Shown piece by piece: positions 34,391 through 43,244 of a stretch of DNA of 64,000 nt. Position numbers and translations under genes: made by a program. The notes below the pieces were generated by a model that did no database searches, was not told the DNA's origin, and saw nothing but the letters and a program-made list of their open reading frames with translations. Numbering within the stretch: the first letter of the stretch is position 1; every line of letters starts with the position of its first letter. Source of the stretch: JBBKWU01 sp037969035 (lineage in GTDB: Bacteria > Pseudomonadota > Alphaproteobacteria > Micavibrionales > Micavibrionaceae); the NCBI GenBank assembly GCA_037969035.1, contig JBBKWU010000002.1, forward strand, positions 1-64,000, read 5' to 3'.

Positions 34391-34417
34391 CAAAAAAACC
34401 CGCCTCAGCGGGCGGGG
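34391..34417 (-). terminator. Minus-strand intrinsic terminator upstream of the holin gene
   Basis: CCCGC (34399-34403) and GCGGG (34408-34412) form a stem extended by flanking CC/GG, with a T run (34392-34398 as A on the plus strand) following on the minus strand. It separates the holin from the gene at 34445. Confidence 0.75.
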
Positions 34418-34444
34418 TTTAGAACAAAATATTATAAACTGTCT

Positions 34445-34765
34445 TTAGTGTTTAAAATGAGGCTTCAAAAATTCATAACCATAAGTCAGAGCCATTCCAA
34501 TGCCGCCAAATGCAAGAACAGGCTTTACCGCGTTAGCCAAATCATGACCGTTTACCAATACGCCGCCGACAGCATAACCACCAGCGATAGCACCAAAAAA
34601 CACAGCTTTTTTGAAATGTTTGGCCAAAAAACCTTTTTCGGTTTTGCCTATATTACCTGCATCTAACAAATTATCTTCATTGTCTGCTTTACTCGCGTCC
34701 AATAGATTTTCTTCTTTGTCGGCGTTTTTAATATCCAATAAGTCTTCATCTTCGTCTTCTCTCAT
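34445..34765 (-). CDS. Small membrane protein with acidic LLD repeats (phage module)
   Basis: 106 residues from ATG 34765, with TATAGGGAGAT ahead. The first 45 residues are acidic and hold three imperfect repeats of about 12 residues built on LLD (EDLLDIKNADK, ENLLDASKADN, DNLLDAGNIGK). Two membrane helices follow (AVFFGAIAGGYAVGGVLV and PVLAFGGIGMALTYGYEFL). No family recognised. It could be a spare lysis protein or a cargo gene. Its own terminator follows at 34391-34417. Confidence 0.65.
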   Translation of the reverse strand: MREDEDEDLLDIKNADKEENLLDASKADNEDNLLDAGNIGKTEKGFLAKHFKKAVFFGAIAGGYAVGGVLVNGHDLANAVKPVLAFGGIGMALTYGYEFLKPHFKH

Positions 34766-34825
34766 TTTTATCTCCCTATAAATGTTATGACTAGAGATAT
34801 ACGACAAACAAAAGAGCGGCGCAAA

Positions 34826-35365
34826 TTATTTAACTTCCTTCGGCCTATAGAATAGATGACGACCGATGGCGGCAGTTGGTTTTTCGTCCTCTGCCCAAGA
34901 GGGGTTTATGCCTTGGGCGTGGTAATGGGTGGCGTGGCCTGTGGGGTCATCCATCACGCCGGACAGTGCACGGCGGGCGATACGCATGGCGGTGGCAAAA
35001 TGCAAATCACGTGGGTCAATTTCGAGCAGTTTTTTATAGTTCGGGTCATTTTTGTTCCAGCAGCTAAACTGGTACGGCTTTTGACAGACCGCAATGACAT
35101 CATTGCCCCACCAAAACCCAGACCGTTTTTCGGCATGTTCGACACGGTTCAACACAACAGCCGCCACAGCCTGCATCCCGATATTGCCCTCGCCGCGCGC
35201 CTCGCCCCAGATGGTACGGGCAAGGGTGTCGATTTCGAGCTCACGGTGGAAGTCGCGTTCCGTCTTATTAATTTCGCTTCGCTCATTTGCGAACAAACCT
35301 GCGGTTTGCTTCGCGGGCGCGGGTTCTTTAGCCCGCCGCCATGGCAGGGGAATGAGTAATCTCAT
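34826..35365 (-). CDS. Cell wall hydrolase (SleB/CwlJ type endolysin)
   Basis: 179 residues. The hydrolase domain starts near residue 44 with TLARTIWGEARGEGNIGMQAVAAVVLNRVE, whose core WGEARGEG holds the catalytic Glu of the SleB/CwlJ family, followed by SFWxxND-like FSCWNKNDPNYKKLL and THYHAQGINPSWAED. The first 43 residues are unusual: KQTAGLFANERSEINK is encoded by a family 3 repeat (35271-35315). AAAGGAACATCCC precedes ATG 35365, so the repeat is truly translated. It should cleave peptidoglycan when the particle lyses the cell, with the nearby holin. Confidence 0.88.
   Translation of the reverse strand: MRLLIPLPWRRAKEPAPAKQTAGLFANERSEINKTERDFHRELEIDTLARTIWGEARGEGNIGMQAVAAVVLNRVEHAEKRSGFWWGNDVIAVCQKPYQFSCWNKNDPNYKKLLEIDPRDLHFATAMRIARRALSGVMDDPTGHATHYHAQGINPSWAEDEKPTAAIGRHLFYRPKEVK
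35271..35315. repeat. Family 3 element inside the hydrolase gene
   Basis: ATTTCGCTTCGCTCATTTGC then AACAAACCTGCGGTTTGCTT, read on the minus strand in frame as residues about 18-33 of the hydrolase. It keeps the reading frame. Confidence 0.85.
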
Positions 35366-35400
35366 GGGATGTTCCTTTATGTTGGGAGGTTAGAAAGCAC

Positions 35401-35569
35401 CGTCATTGCGAGGAGGGTGAAGCAAAGCAACGCTTTGTTCACTTCTGAAAGAATACGAACAAACCTTCGGTTTGCTTCGTAAGGCGACGCGGCAATCCAC
35501 TTGTGCCCTGTGGGTAGTACGGTGCCTATGAGCGAGACTCTGGATTGCCGCGCTGCGCTCGCAATGACG
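35401..35569. repeat. Family 1 repeat with a nested family 3 element
   Basis: The family 1 element starts CGTCATTGCGAGGAGGGTG, is interrupted by a family 3 element (about 35421-35484, with CGAACAAACCTTCGGTTTGC), then resumes as GCGACGCGGCAATCCACTTG with the TGCCCTGTGGGTAGTA spacer and the closing CTGGATTGCCGCGC and GCAATGACG arms. Confidence 0.8.
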
Positions 35570-35592
35570 GTGATAAAAAGGTTTGGGGTTGG

Positions 35593-35913
35593 TTAGTGAT
35601 TAAGACCCGTTAGGGCTTCGGTCTTCATCGCGGTGCGGTCGAGCTTTGCCTCAATCCGCAGGAGATGCCCGACGAGACGTGCTTCGAGCTCTTTCATGTC
35701 CGTGATTGAGGCATAGCTTTTAGCAGCCTCGAGCTTGAACGCCGCCAACGCATCGCGCATTTGGGAATTGCGCGTATCTATCACATCGCGCAAATGCCGC
35801 ACAGCGACTTCAGACTCGCGTCGTGTGCGTAGGATCAGCATAAACAAACCCGTCAACGCGGGAATATCGACAACCGTAATCCACCAGATCAATTCATTTG
35901 AAAATAGTGACAT
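35593..35913 (-). CDS. Phage module protein: one membrane helix plus coiled coil
   Basis: 106 residues. The N-terminal membrane helix (WWITVVDIPALTGLFMLIL) is followed by a basic RTRRESE and a long coiled-coil-like helix (LRDVIDTRNSQMRDALAAFKLEAAKSY). The shape fits a spanin-like or membrane-anchored lysis accessory, but no family is recognised. CAAGTAAAGGAATTATA precedes the start. It sits between the terminase and the endolysin. Confidence 0.65.
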   Translation of the reverse strand: MSLFSNELIWWITVVDIPALTGLFMLILRTRRESEVAVRHLRDVIDTRNSQMRDALAAFKLEAAKSYASITDMKELEARLVGHLLRIEAKLDRTAMKTEALTGLNH

Positions 35914-35933
35914 TATAATTCCTTTACTTGTTA

Positions 35934-36047
35934 TTCCTCGCCTTTGGCTCGTGTGCGAACAAACTTTCGCTGCGCTCGGTTTGCTTATTCTTCCTCGCCT
36001 TTGGCTCGTATGCGAACAAACTTTCGCTGCGCTCGGTTTGCTTCGCG
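35934..36047. repeat. Tandem family 3 repeat, two copies, 57 bp period
   Basis: TTCCTCGCCTTTGGCTCG recurs at 35934 and 35991, each followed by TATGCGAACAAACTTTCGCT or its TGTG variant and TGCGCTCGGTTTGCTT. It ends on the stop codon of the terminase gene. Confidence 0.85.
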
Positions 36048-37526
36048 TTAAACTTCAAATTCGGTTGCCGCGCTGTGGGTTTTGGCGTGGTTGCCTTGCC
36101 AGATATGCCCGCCAGCAGAGGGATAGTAGCGCGCGACACGCATGGGTTCTTGGGCGATGGCACCGGCAACCGCATCAAGGCCGTCATCGTTGCCGCCTTT
36201 GATATCGGGGCGCCATTCTTGCATCTCGGTCAGGAGCTGCGTTTTTTTGACGCTGTCATGGATGTGTAATAACCGCGCCGACAACACCGCATCAAAGGCT
36301 TCTAAAATACGGAGCTCTTTATTACGGCGATTGCTCAGCTCCCGCACTTTGGTTGGGGCATGGGCAGTGCTCATTTCGCGCCGTAAAATATTAGGCAAAA
36401 ATCGCCCGATGCCGTTATTTTCCACCGTGATAAACGGCAGGTAAAATTGCTTGGCGATTTGTGCGACAATACGGCATTGCTGCGTGGCTTCGTCTTCGAT
36501 GCTTTTGGCATCAAGGCGGACATAGTGCAAATGCTGCAAATAATAACGCCCTGCTTCGTCGGTGAAAATCACCGCCACGACAGAGGCATCCCCGCCGCGC
36601 CCAAAAGACGGATCCCAATACGCACTCGCCGAAACCAATTTGCGCCCGTTTAAGGAGAGAAGCTCGAGCTCTTTTTGATAGACAAGCTCACCGTCATAAA
36701 AGCACAGCGCCGTTGTATCAAGCCGCCCTTCGGTGATGTTGACGGGAACAAGCTGCATTTGTGAGGCGAATTTATTCGGCCCTGTCATGCGCTTGATACG
36801 GGCGATATCATCTGTGTCGTAGCGTTCAGGCCACGCGCAGATGCCGCGCTCATCCAAAAGCGGAATGGACAGGCGTTTAAAACCGTCCAAAAACGGCGCG
36901 TCTTCATCAAGCTCAGGCCGCGCAACATCAGCATAAATCGAGTGATAATGATGCGGCGTACCGAGATAAAGCTGCGTGCCGTTTGGCACAAGCACGTAAT
37001 CAATCTCGCCCAAACGTTCGCGCAAATCCGCACGTTTGGCGGCGCTGTCACACGTATTGGGAACTTCGACATCATCGCAGATAATCATATCTGCGCGGCT
37101 GCCCGTTAAATTGGTTTGCACGCTTTTGGCCATCATCGACGGATCACGCATTTCGATATCACGCAGGATGGTGAAACGATCTGCGCCCCATTGATCGGCC
37201 TGAGGTGGTTTAAGGTGCGCAGTCAGCGGATGACGCTCGACAATTTTCTTCACGTTACGCACCATTTTGCGCGCGAGATCCATGTCGGCGGCGAGCACAA
37301 TAATGCGCAAGGATGGATCACACAAAAGCCGCCACGCCGCATAAAGCCCTGTGATGGTGCTTTTGCCGCTGCTACGGAAAGCTTGCAACAATAAGCGTTG
37401 ATCGCCCTGCTCTAACGCGCCTTGCAACCAATCCGCCATCTGCAAATGAATGGCAGGCGTGCGCATATTTTGCTGCTGGTTCCAGATCACAAGGAACAAT
37501 TTGAAATCGATTATGGGGTGCTTCAT
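36048..37526 (-). CDS. Phage terminase large subunit
   Basis: 492 residues. The ATPase has Walker A QAFRSSGKSTI and Walker B DMIICDDVEV, with IIVLAADMDLARKMVRNVKKIV between. The nuclease half holds acidic residues in DPSFGRGGDASVVAVIF, ITVENNGIGRFLP and DDGLDAVAGAIAQEP, as in the RNase H-like domain of packaging motors of T7-like phages. It drives DNA into the prohead. Its start overlaps the preceding gene's stop by four bases, and its stop lies at the edge of a family 3 array, so the last residues may be altered. Confidence 0.93.
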   Translation of the reverse strand: MKHPIIDFKLFLVIWNQQQNMRTPAIHLQMADWLQGALEQGDQRLLLQAFRSSGKSTITGLYAAWRLLCDPSLRIIVLAADMDLARKMVRNVKKIVERHPLTAHLKPPQADQWGADRFTILRDIEMRDPSMMAKSVQTNLTGSRADMIICDDVEVPNTCDSAAKRADLRERLGEIDYVLVPNGTQLYLGTPHHYHSIYADVARPELDEDAPFLDGFKRLSIPLLDERGICAWPERYDTDDIARIKRMTGPNKFASQMQLVPVNITEGRLDTTALCFYDGELVYQKELELLSLNGRKLVSASAYWDPSFGRGGDASVVAVIFTDEAGRYYLQHLHYVRLDAKSIEDEATQQCRIVAQIAKQFYLPFITVENNGIGRFLPNILRREMSTAHAPTKVRELSNRRNKELRILEAFDAVLSARLLHIHDSVKKTQLLTEMQEWRPDIKGGNDDGLDAVAGAIAQEPMRVARYYPSAGGHIWQGNHAKTHSAATEFEV

Positions 37527-37927
37527 TCATCGTCATCCTCTTTAGCATCTTCCATTGTTGTGTTCGGTTGATCACGGGCGTTGCTGTCTTTTATTTCGGC
37601 GTTGGCTTCTTGCAGAAGGGCGGAGAGCACGATTTGTTGGTTGTGGTCGTCGGCTTTTACATCGGGGAGTTGTGCCCATTCGGCGAGTTTTATCAAAAGC
37701 TCGATATGCGCGATGGCGGCTTTGCAGGCTTTGTGGTGACGCTCGAACGCGGACGCGCTGGTTTGGCCTTCTGCTTCATCGGTTTTTGGTTTGCCTTTGG
37801 GAATATCGACATCCATAAATTCGTGATAGGAGGTCAAGGCTTTGGCAAGCGCATCAGGTAAAAACCGCGCGATTTGTTTACGCGTTTCTTCGTGCGGCGG
37901 CACAATCGGGGTTATGTTTTCAGGCAT
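37523..37927 (-). CDS. Probable terminase small subunit or DNA-packaging partner
   Basis: 134 residues, acidic C-terminus (MEDAKEDDDE), helical core (FERHHKACKAAIAHIELLIKLAEWAQ). It is directly upstream of the large terminase with a four-base overlap, the usual place for the small subunit. No sequence family can be named from the residues alone. A good ribosome site (GAAAGGACTCCCC) is present. Confidence 0.6.
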   Translation of the reverse strand: MPENITPIVPPHEETRKQIARFLPDALAKALTSYHEFMDVDIPKGKPKTDEAEGQTSASAFERHHKACKAAIAHIELLIKLAEWAQLPDVKADDHNQQIVLSALLQEANAEIKDSNARDQPNTTMEDAKEDDDE

Positions 37928-37947
37928 GGGGAGTCCTTTCTGTAAAT

Positions 37948-38046
37948 CGTCATTGCGAGGAGGGTGAAACCCGACGCGGCAATCCAGAGTCTATGCTTTA
38001 AGGCAACACTCTGGATTGCCACGTCATTTCATTCCTCGCAATGACG
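37948..38046. repeat. Family 1 palindromic repeat
   Basis: CGTCATTGCGAGGAGGGTG, CCGACGCGGCAATCCAG, a spacer, CTGGATTGCCACGTC and CCTCGCAATGACG. It sits between the packaging genes and the tail fibre gene. Confidence 0.85.
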
Positions 38047-38067
38047 GCTTTGGGGGCGGTATGGGTA

Positions 38068-40101
38068 TTACAGATGCTTGCTGACGATGTACCATTGACC
38101 GCCGTTGGAGACGACGGTGATGGCGCTGTATTGGCTGGATAGCGGTTGGTTTGATTGGTCGGGGCCGCTGCCGCCTTGTTCTGTTACGGTCACAGCATTG
38201 GCGGAGTTATCAGTTTTTTTGATCGTGATCGTGCGCCCGATGGCTTCGGCAGCGTTTGCGGGCGGGAGTTGTGCTGTCACCGCGCCGCCATAGCTTGAGA
38301 TCAAATACGTATCGACCGCCATATCAATCGCGTATGTGCCAGACGTATCGGCATAGCGCGTATTGCCCGCCATACGGTTTGAGGCCGTGATGAACCATTC
38401 CGCACCATTACAGATGAGCGTCACATAATCATTGGGTCCGCCGAGTTGGAAGTCATCGCCATCGGGGCCGGCTTCGCTATCGTTACCTGTGATGGTCACA
38501 ATGTTTGATGTCGCATCAACTTTTTTGATGGTGACAGACACACCGACAGCATCGGCAAGCGCAGGAAGTTCAAACGTTTGCGCGCCGTTTGTCGCATCTG
38601 CCAAATGCACGGAATGCGAGGTGTCCATCGCAATTGCGCCTGCACTATCAACAAATTCGGTGTCAAAGCGCATGAGGGTGGCTTTTAAATCTGTGATAGC
38701 GGTTTTGCGGAAAGTGTTGCTATCGGGGTAGCCCGCGTTATAAGCATCATATTCCCCGCCTGAGAAATCATAGATTGCGCTGCCGTCACTTTGCGCGTGG
38801 AGGTTCATGATCGCGGTTTCGGTGGAGCCGCTATCGAGCTTCACATTCGGCACGGTGTTTGTGGATTCGGTGTAAAGGTTTATCAGCAAGGTTTTGTTGG
38901 CATTGGCGCCGACGCGGAAACAAGAGTCTGCGGATGCGCCATGGACATTGGCCTCGCAATCCATGAAGGAGTTTGCGTGGCTGCCGTGCTCGACATAAAA
39001 GCCGCTGCCTGTTGTGCCTGTACCGTTTGAGTACACGCGCACCTTGGCAAAGCGGTTGGCGTTGGGGCTGTCGCCTGCGCCAGATTTTGTCAGGTGAACG
39101 CCGTGAATAGCAGGTTTTAAAACCAAGATACGGTCAAAGTTATTCCAGTAGCATGGCTTATTGGTGTCATCATGCCCATCGAGTAGTAAGCCCGTTTGCG
39201 CGGATTCAATCACGAGATCATGCAGCGCATTTTGCACGCAAGGGGCAAGACTGCCGTAAAGTTTTACACCTGCGTCACCGTTTTTAATGCGCAAATTACG
39301 CAAGCTCGCATAACCGCCTGCAAGTTCGATGACGTTAAAATCATCATCATTTGCGGAAATGATCGAGGCTTGGCCATCACCGAACAGGCTTTGATTTGTG
39401 GCGAGCGTTATGGTCGCGCTGACAAGGTATGTGCCAGCAGGAACGTAAACGGAATTTGCCGCCGTCAAAGCTTGTTGAATGGCGAGGGTGTCATCGGTTA
39501 CGCCATCACCGATTGCGCCGAAATCTTTGACGGATACGGTATCTGCGAATTTATCAGCACTTGTGCGCGTGGCGGCGCCTGTGCCGCTGGCGGTGTAATC
39601 GGGGGCGGCCATTGTGCCTTCTGTACTCACCGCGATGGGGTCACCATCGCCGTCAAAGCCGAGGACTTTATTGGCGCGTTGGCTTTTGGTGGGCAGGTTG
39701 ATCTCGCCTTCGGCCTCATTATTGGAATAACGCAGCATCGACGCTTGATCGCGCGCGGTTTGTTGAACGGCAGCGATGAGAAAATCCAGCTCGTTATTAA
39801 TCGATTGCGCGGAAAAATCACCGCCTTCTAGGAAGTCGGTCAGACGTTCGAGCGGCATGCGGCGTTCCAACATTACAACAATGCCGCTTGCGGGGGCCGT
39901 ATCGAAGGTCACAGTGCCGCCTGCCGTTTGGCCTGCGCCTGAAACGGTGAAGCCGCTATATTGTTGCGCGCCATCGAAATACACGCCGATATCCTCGCTC
40001 GCAAAAATCGGGAATGGGTAGCTGTAAACGGTTTGCGAGCCGCTGGCGGTGTAACGCACAAGCGGCGCAATGTCTGGCATTTTAATATGAGTTGTGGTCA
40101 T
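38068..40101 (-). CDS. Tail fibre/tailspike with T7-type N-terminus and beta-helix
   Basis: 677 residues. The N-terminal 150 residues are of the T7 tail fibre anchor type (VRYTASGSQTVYSYPFPIF, FDTAPASGIVVMLERRMPLER, AQSINNELDFLIAAVQQ). Residues about 190-450 form a pectate-lyase-like right-handed beta-helix (VKDFGAIGDGVTDDTLAIQQAL is the family opening). The C-terminal 220 residues contain two related repeats (VTIKKVDATSNIVTITG and ITIKKTDNSANAVTVTE), probably a trimerisation or receptor module. It would bind, and perhaps cut, a surface polysaccharide of the target cell. Confidence 0.88.
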   Translation of the reverse strand: MTTTHIKMPDIAPLVRYTASGSQTVYSYPFPIFASEDIGVYFDGAQQYSGFTVSGAGQTAGGTVTFDTAPASGIVVMLERRMPLERLTDFLEGGDFSAQSINNELDFLIAAVQQTARDQASMLRYSNNEAEGEINLPTKSQRANKVLGFDGDGDPIAVSTEGTMAAPDYTASGTGAATRTSADKFADTVSVKDFGAIGDGVTDDTLAIQQALTAANSVYVPAGTYLVSATITLATNQSLFGDGQASIISANDDDFNVIELAGGYASLRNLRIKNGDAGVKLYGSLAPCVQNALHDLVIESAQTGLLLDGHDDTNKPCYWNNFDRILVLKPAIHGVHLTKSGAGDSPNANRFAKVRVYSNGTGTTGSGFYVEHGSHANSFMDCEANVHGASADSCFRVGANANKTLLINLYTESTNTVPNVKLDSGSTETAIMNLHAQSDGSAIYDFSGGEYDAYNAGYPDSNTFRKTAITDLKATLMRFDTEFVDSAGAIAMDTSHSVHLADATNGAQTFELPALADAVGVSVTIKKVDATSNIVTITGNDSEAGPDGDDFQLGGPNDYVTLICNGAEWFITASNRMAGNTRYADTSGTYAIDMAVDTYLISSYGGAVTAQLPPANAAEAIGRTITIKKTDNSANAVTVTEQGGSGPDQSNQPLSSQYSAITVVSNGGQWYIVSKHL

Positions 40102-40143
40102 GGGGGTTTCCTTTTTTTTGATTTACGGGAACGTCATTGCGGC

Positions 40144-40662
40144 CTAGAAAATACTGCTTTGCTTCTCTAATTTTTGGCGTTCTTTTAATTGGGTACGTTG
40201 GATGATGTTGAGGCGGTTTTGGGCGGCGAGGTCTTGGTCGATGGCAGAAAGGCTGATGACATTGCTGCGTTGGTTTTCCGCTGCATCGTCCTCGGATGAA
40301 CCAAAGAGGCCGAGTAAGACGGCTTCGGATGAGCCTGTTGTGGTGCTAATCCCTTGTGCGCCATATTGGGCACGTTGGCGGGCAACGGCGCGTTTGAGGG
40401 CAGCTTTGCGATCACGTTCGGCGGCATCGTTTTTGGCGGCAAGCTCAGCACGAGAGAGTGCTGCGCGTTCTTGCGCGTCTTGTAAATTTGCGCTTTGGCG
40501 TTGCTGTAATTGTGCGAGTTCTAAGCTTTGCGCTTTTTGCTGATCGCCGTAGCTTTGTGCGCCTTTCACAAGGCTTGTGGTGGCGGCGATGTAAGGTGCA
40601 GCCTCGCGGATGACTGGTGAAAACACAGCCAGATCGCGGGCAGCAGATGATAACGTTCCCAT
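40144..40662 (-). CDS. Internal virion protein (T7 gp14-like)
   Basis: 172 residues. A short hydrophobic stretch near residues 15-32 is followed by a long Gln, Ala and Arg rich helix (LQQRQSANLQDAQERAALSR) and RAQYGAQGISTTTGSSEAVL. This order matches small internal core/ejection proteins of T7-like phages that line the DNA tunnel. The larger ejection proteins (gp15 and gp16 type) are not seen in the module. ACAGGAGAACCAAAC precedes the ATG. Confidence 0.7.
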   Translation of the reverse strand: MGTLSSAARDLAVFSPVIREAAPYIAATTSLVKGAQSYGDQQKAQSLELAQLQQRQSANLQDAQERAALSRAELAAKNDAAERDRKAALKRAVARQRAQYGAQGISTTTGSSEAVLLGLFGSSEDDAAENQRSNVISLSAIDQDLAAQNRLNIIQRTQLKERQKLEKQSSIF

Positions 40663-40737
40663 GTTTGGTTCTCCTGTTTGAGGGGTGTTGGTTTTATGTT
40701 TTAAAACGCGAAGTAGCGCAAAGTTTTTTTATTTATA

Positions 40738-40819
40738 CTGTCATCCTGAGCGCATGCGAAGGATCTTGTGCCGTTAAGCCATGAGATTCTTCAGGCATTT
40801 CATGCCTTCAGAATGACAG
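40738..40819. repeat. Family 2 palindromic repeat
   Basis: CTGTCATCCTGAGCGCATGC, GAAGGATCTTGTGCC, AGATTCTTCAGGC and CTTCAGAATGACAG form an imperfect hairpin between two phage genes; a partial family 1 element with GCTGGATTGCATGG follows at 40828-40858. Confidence 0.85.
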
Positions 40820-40898
40820 GGTTGTTGCTGGATTGCATGGATAAACCATGCAATGACGAGGGTGGTAGCAATGACGGTTGTTATTTTGATGGTTGGGG

Positions 40899-42794
40899 TT
40901 AATCATTCACTTTCAGCTCGGTGGTGACAGAGAGCAGCGTGAACGGTAGCGGCAGTGATTGCTCAATTCGCCAAAGTGGTAAGGAACCATCGGCTTGCCA
41001 ACCGAGAGCGCGGATACGTAGGTCTTTGCTCACGAGCGGCGGCGGGGCATCAAGCAAGGCCGCGCCGAAATCACGCAACGGCACATCTTTCAAACCGCGC
41101 CCGACATCAATGCGAAAGGCGGCGGTGTCTTCGATACGGAAGATCCCTTCGATCAAACGTGTTGCGCGCCCTGCTCCGCCACTATCCACCGCAGCAGGCG
41201 GAAGGGGTTCAATGATATGCGTGTAGGAAAGACCAATTTCGACGGCGCTTGCGGTTTTATCCAGTGTCACCGCGCCGCCAACCACCGTTTCATCAGACAG
41301 CACCACACCATCGGCGAGCGCGGAAACATCTTGCCCGTCCAGATGATCTAGCCCTGACCAGCTATCGGTTGCGGTTTCGGTTTCACCCGTAAGGGCTGAG
41401 TCCAAATTGAGATCATTATCAAATTCCTCAACCGTGTACGTGCCGCCACGATTGACCAACACATAAACCGTTTCACCAACGACCGAGACAGATTTCACAT
41501 CGCCTTGCGTATCATGCAGCGTCCATGCCGACACAGATTCCGCACGGAAAATAGTGAGGGTTGCGAATTTGCCATCCTCGCGCACGATAAATAATAAGCG
41601 CCGTTTTTGGTCAAAATCCTGATCAGCAGGGGTTTTGATGATATGGCGTGAGATGAGGGCTAAATCTGTGACCTGATAAGCAGCCTCAATATCGGTGTAG
41701 AGAAATTCCTGAATTTGCTCGCCGTTGCGGGCGACAAACAACGTCGCCCCGTCGACACTCACAGGCGGAACGTAACGATTAACGATAGACCCAATCCGCG
41801 TTTGACGCGTGACCTGTACGGTGGTGGGCGTGAGCGGATCACCGGTGACCATCCATTCCGCGCCACTGGTGAAGACTTGTAAATGTCGTCCAGAAAACAG
41901 GCCGCGAATGGCGTTGACTTGGTCTGATAAAATCGCAAATTCAATGCTCTCGTCATCAAGGCCTGTCCCGAGATCAAAGTTAAACAGATCATCTGATTTT
42001 GACATCCAAAGCCTGTTCGGCAAATCCCGTGCGCCGCCGATGACAAGGCGGTTTTGATGATAGGCGACCGATATCGGATAGCCGCGCACCGCGCTAAAAC
42101 TCTGCTCTTGCCAATCAATGGTGGGGTCTGTGCTTGCCAAATCTTCTATGACATCGACAGTGACCACGGTGGGTGAATTATAGGCCGTGACATTCACTTC
42201 TTTGCCACCAACGCGCAGGCGTGTGCCGACATGATTTGATGTGAAAACATCAACAGAACTTGTGAGCGTAATGCTGCCCGTTGTGCCTGAAGGCGTGATG
42301 GTGGATTCCGTGGCGGCGAATTTGAAATACGGCTGACGGCGCACGTTACTTTCCGTGAAAAAGCCCCAATCACTAAGCGTCCAAGTACCGCCCGCATTAC
42401 GGGTCAAGCTTTTCGGTGGCACATCGGGATGCACGAGCAAAAGCGTATCCGCACTTTGTGTCCAGGCGACATCTTTGATTTGTGTCTCACTCCATGGCGC
42501 GGACAATGTTTCGACTTTTGCGCCATTGGCAAAAACATCAATTTGCCCATCCGTTAGAACCAGCAAATAATTTTGTTCGGTGCTGAACTCGAATGCGATC
42601 AAACGCCCGTTGCCGGCAGCTGTATCAACGTAACGCATTCCCGCACGGCGTGTCACACCGCCTGTCGGTTGGATAAACACATTCCGCAAGGAGAGCGCGC
42701 CATTCTCGTAAGCACGCAGATCACTGCGGCCTAATAAGGCGCGCGAAACCTCGCCAGCGGTGAACGTGGTTTTTGTCTTTCTGATACGTGTCAT
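40899..42794 (-). CDS. Tail tubular protein B (nozzle, T7 gp12-like)
   Basis: 631 residues from ATG 42794 (CAAGGAAATCCAAAC ahead). It opens TTFTAGEVSRALLGRSDLRAY and IQPTGGVTRRAGMRYVD, the well-kept start of the tail nozzle/stabilisation protein family. The rest is beta rich, with VAYHQNRLVIGGARDLPNRLW and LQVFTSGAEWMVTGDP, also family features. It forms the distal part of the short tail. Its neighbour at 43245 is the proximal tail tube protein. Confidence 0.9.
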   Translation of the reverse strand: MTRIRKTKTTFTAGEVSRALLGRSDLRAYENGALSLRNVFIQPTGGVTRRAGMRYVDTAAGNGRLIAFEFSTEQNYLLVLTDGQIDVFANGAKVETLSAPWSETQIKDVAWTQSADTLLLVHPDVPPKSLTRNAGGTWTLSDWGFFTESNVRRQPYFKFAATESTITPSGTTGSITLTSSVDVFTSNHVGTRLRVGGKEVNVTAYNSPTVVTVDVIEDLASTDPTIDWQEQSFSAVRGYPISVAYHQNRLVIGGARDLPNRLWMSKSDDLFNFDLGTGLDDESIEFAILSDQVNAIRGLFSGRHLQVFTSGAEWMVTGDPLTPTTVQVTRQTRIGSIVNRYVPPVSVDGATLFVARNGEQIQEFLYTDIEAAYQVTDLALISRHIIKTPADQDFDQKRRLLFIVREDGKFATLTIFRAESVSAWTLHDTQGDVKSVSVVGETVYVLVNRGGTYTVEEFDNDLNLDSALTGETETATDSWSGLDHLDGQDVSALADGVVLSDETVVGGAVTLDKTASAVEIGLSYTHIIEPLPPAAVDSGGAGRATRLIEGIFRIEDTAAFRIDVGRGLKDVPLRDFGAALLDAPPPLVSKDLRIRALGWQADGSLPLWRIEQSLPLPFTLLSVTTELKVND

Positions 42795-42827
42795 GTTTGG
42801 ATTTCCTTGGGTTGAATATAAGGGGAT

Positions 42828-42897
42828 CGTCATTGCGAGCAGAGCGAAGCAATCCAGAGTCTGGATTGCCGCGTCGCTCGCGCTCCTCGCAATGACG
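42828..42897. repeat. Family 1 palindromic repeat (compact)
   Basis: CGTCATTGCGAGCAGAGCG, AAGCAATCCAGAGTCTGGAT (a full mirror centre) and TGCCGCGTCGC with GCAATGACG. The two halves meet almost without spacer. Confidence 0.85.
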
Positions 42898-42909
42898 GTG
42901 AAAAAGATA

Positions 42910-42936
42910 TAAAAAACCCGCCACAGCGGGCGGGTT
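42910..42936 (-). terminator. Minus-strand intrinsic terminator in the tail gene region
   Basis: ACCCGCC/GGCGGGT stem (about 42916-42935) with a T run on the minus strand (AAAAAA at 42911). It follows the small gene at 42959. Confidence 0.75.
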
Positions 42937-42958
42937 AAGTGATTATTGGGGTATGTAT

Positions 42959-43180
42959 CTAACGCCGTTTATTAAACGAGCCGCCTTTTGCCCACGGATT
43001 AAAAAACGGATCATCTTTAAACACATTGCCCGTACGATTAGCCAAAGGGCCGCGGCCAAAGCCTGCATCAAAAACATCCCTGCTGGCGCTCTCTCGCCCA
43101 ACACGATCTATATGTCTGGAAACTTCATGAGTCCTGTCATGAACATCAAAGCCACTACCAAATTTATCCTTTAATCCCAT
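42959..43180 (-). CDS. Small hypothetical phage-module protein
   Basis: 73 residues, basic, Gly and Arg rich (GFGRGPLANRTGNVF, RHIDRVGRESASRD). GAGGAGATAAAA precedes the start and a terminator follows, so it is a real transcription unit. No family recognised. It is between tail tube A and tail nozzle B genes, with its own terminator, so it might be a moron-type cargo gene. Confidence 0.6.
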   Translation of the reverse strand: MGLKDKFGSGFDVHDRTHEVSRHIDRVGRESASRDVFDAGFGRGPLANRTGNVFKDDPFFNPWAKGGSFNKRR

Positions 43181-43244
43181 TTTTATCTCCTCATGCTAAA
43201 TTTTCTTAATCGCAAACTTACCATACATTATTATTTATGTCAAA

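Noticed and set aside
42953..43174. Plus-strand frame opposite the small gene at 42959-43180
   Set aside because: The minus frame has GAGGAG and a following terminator; the plus frame has neither.
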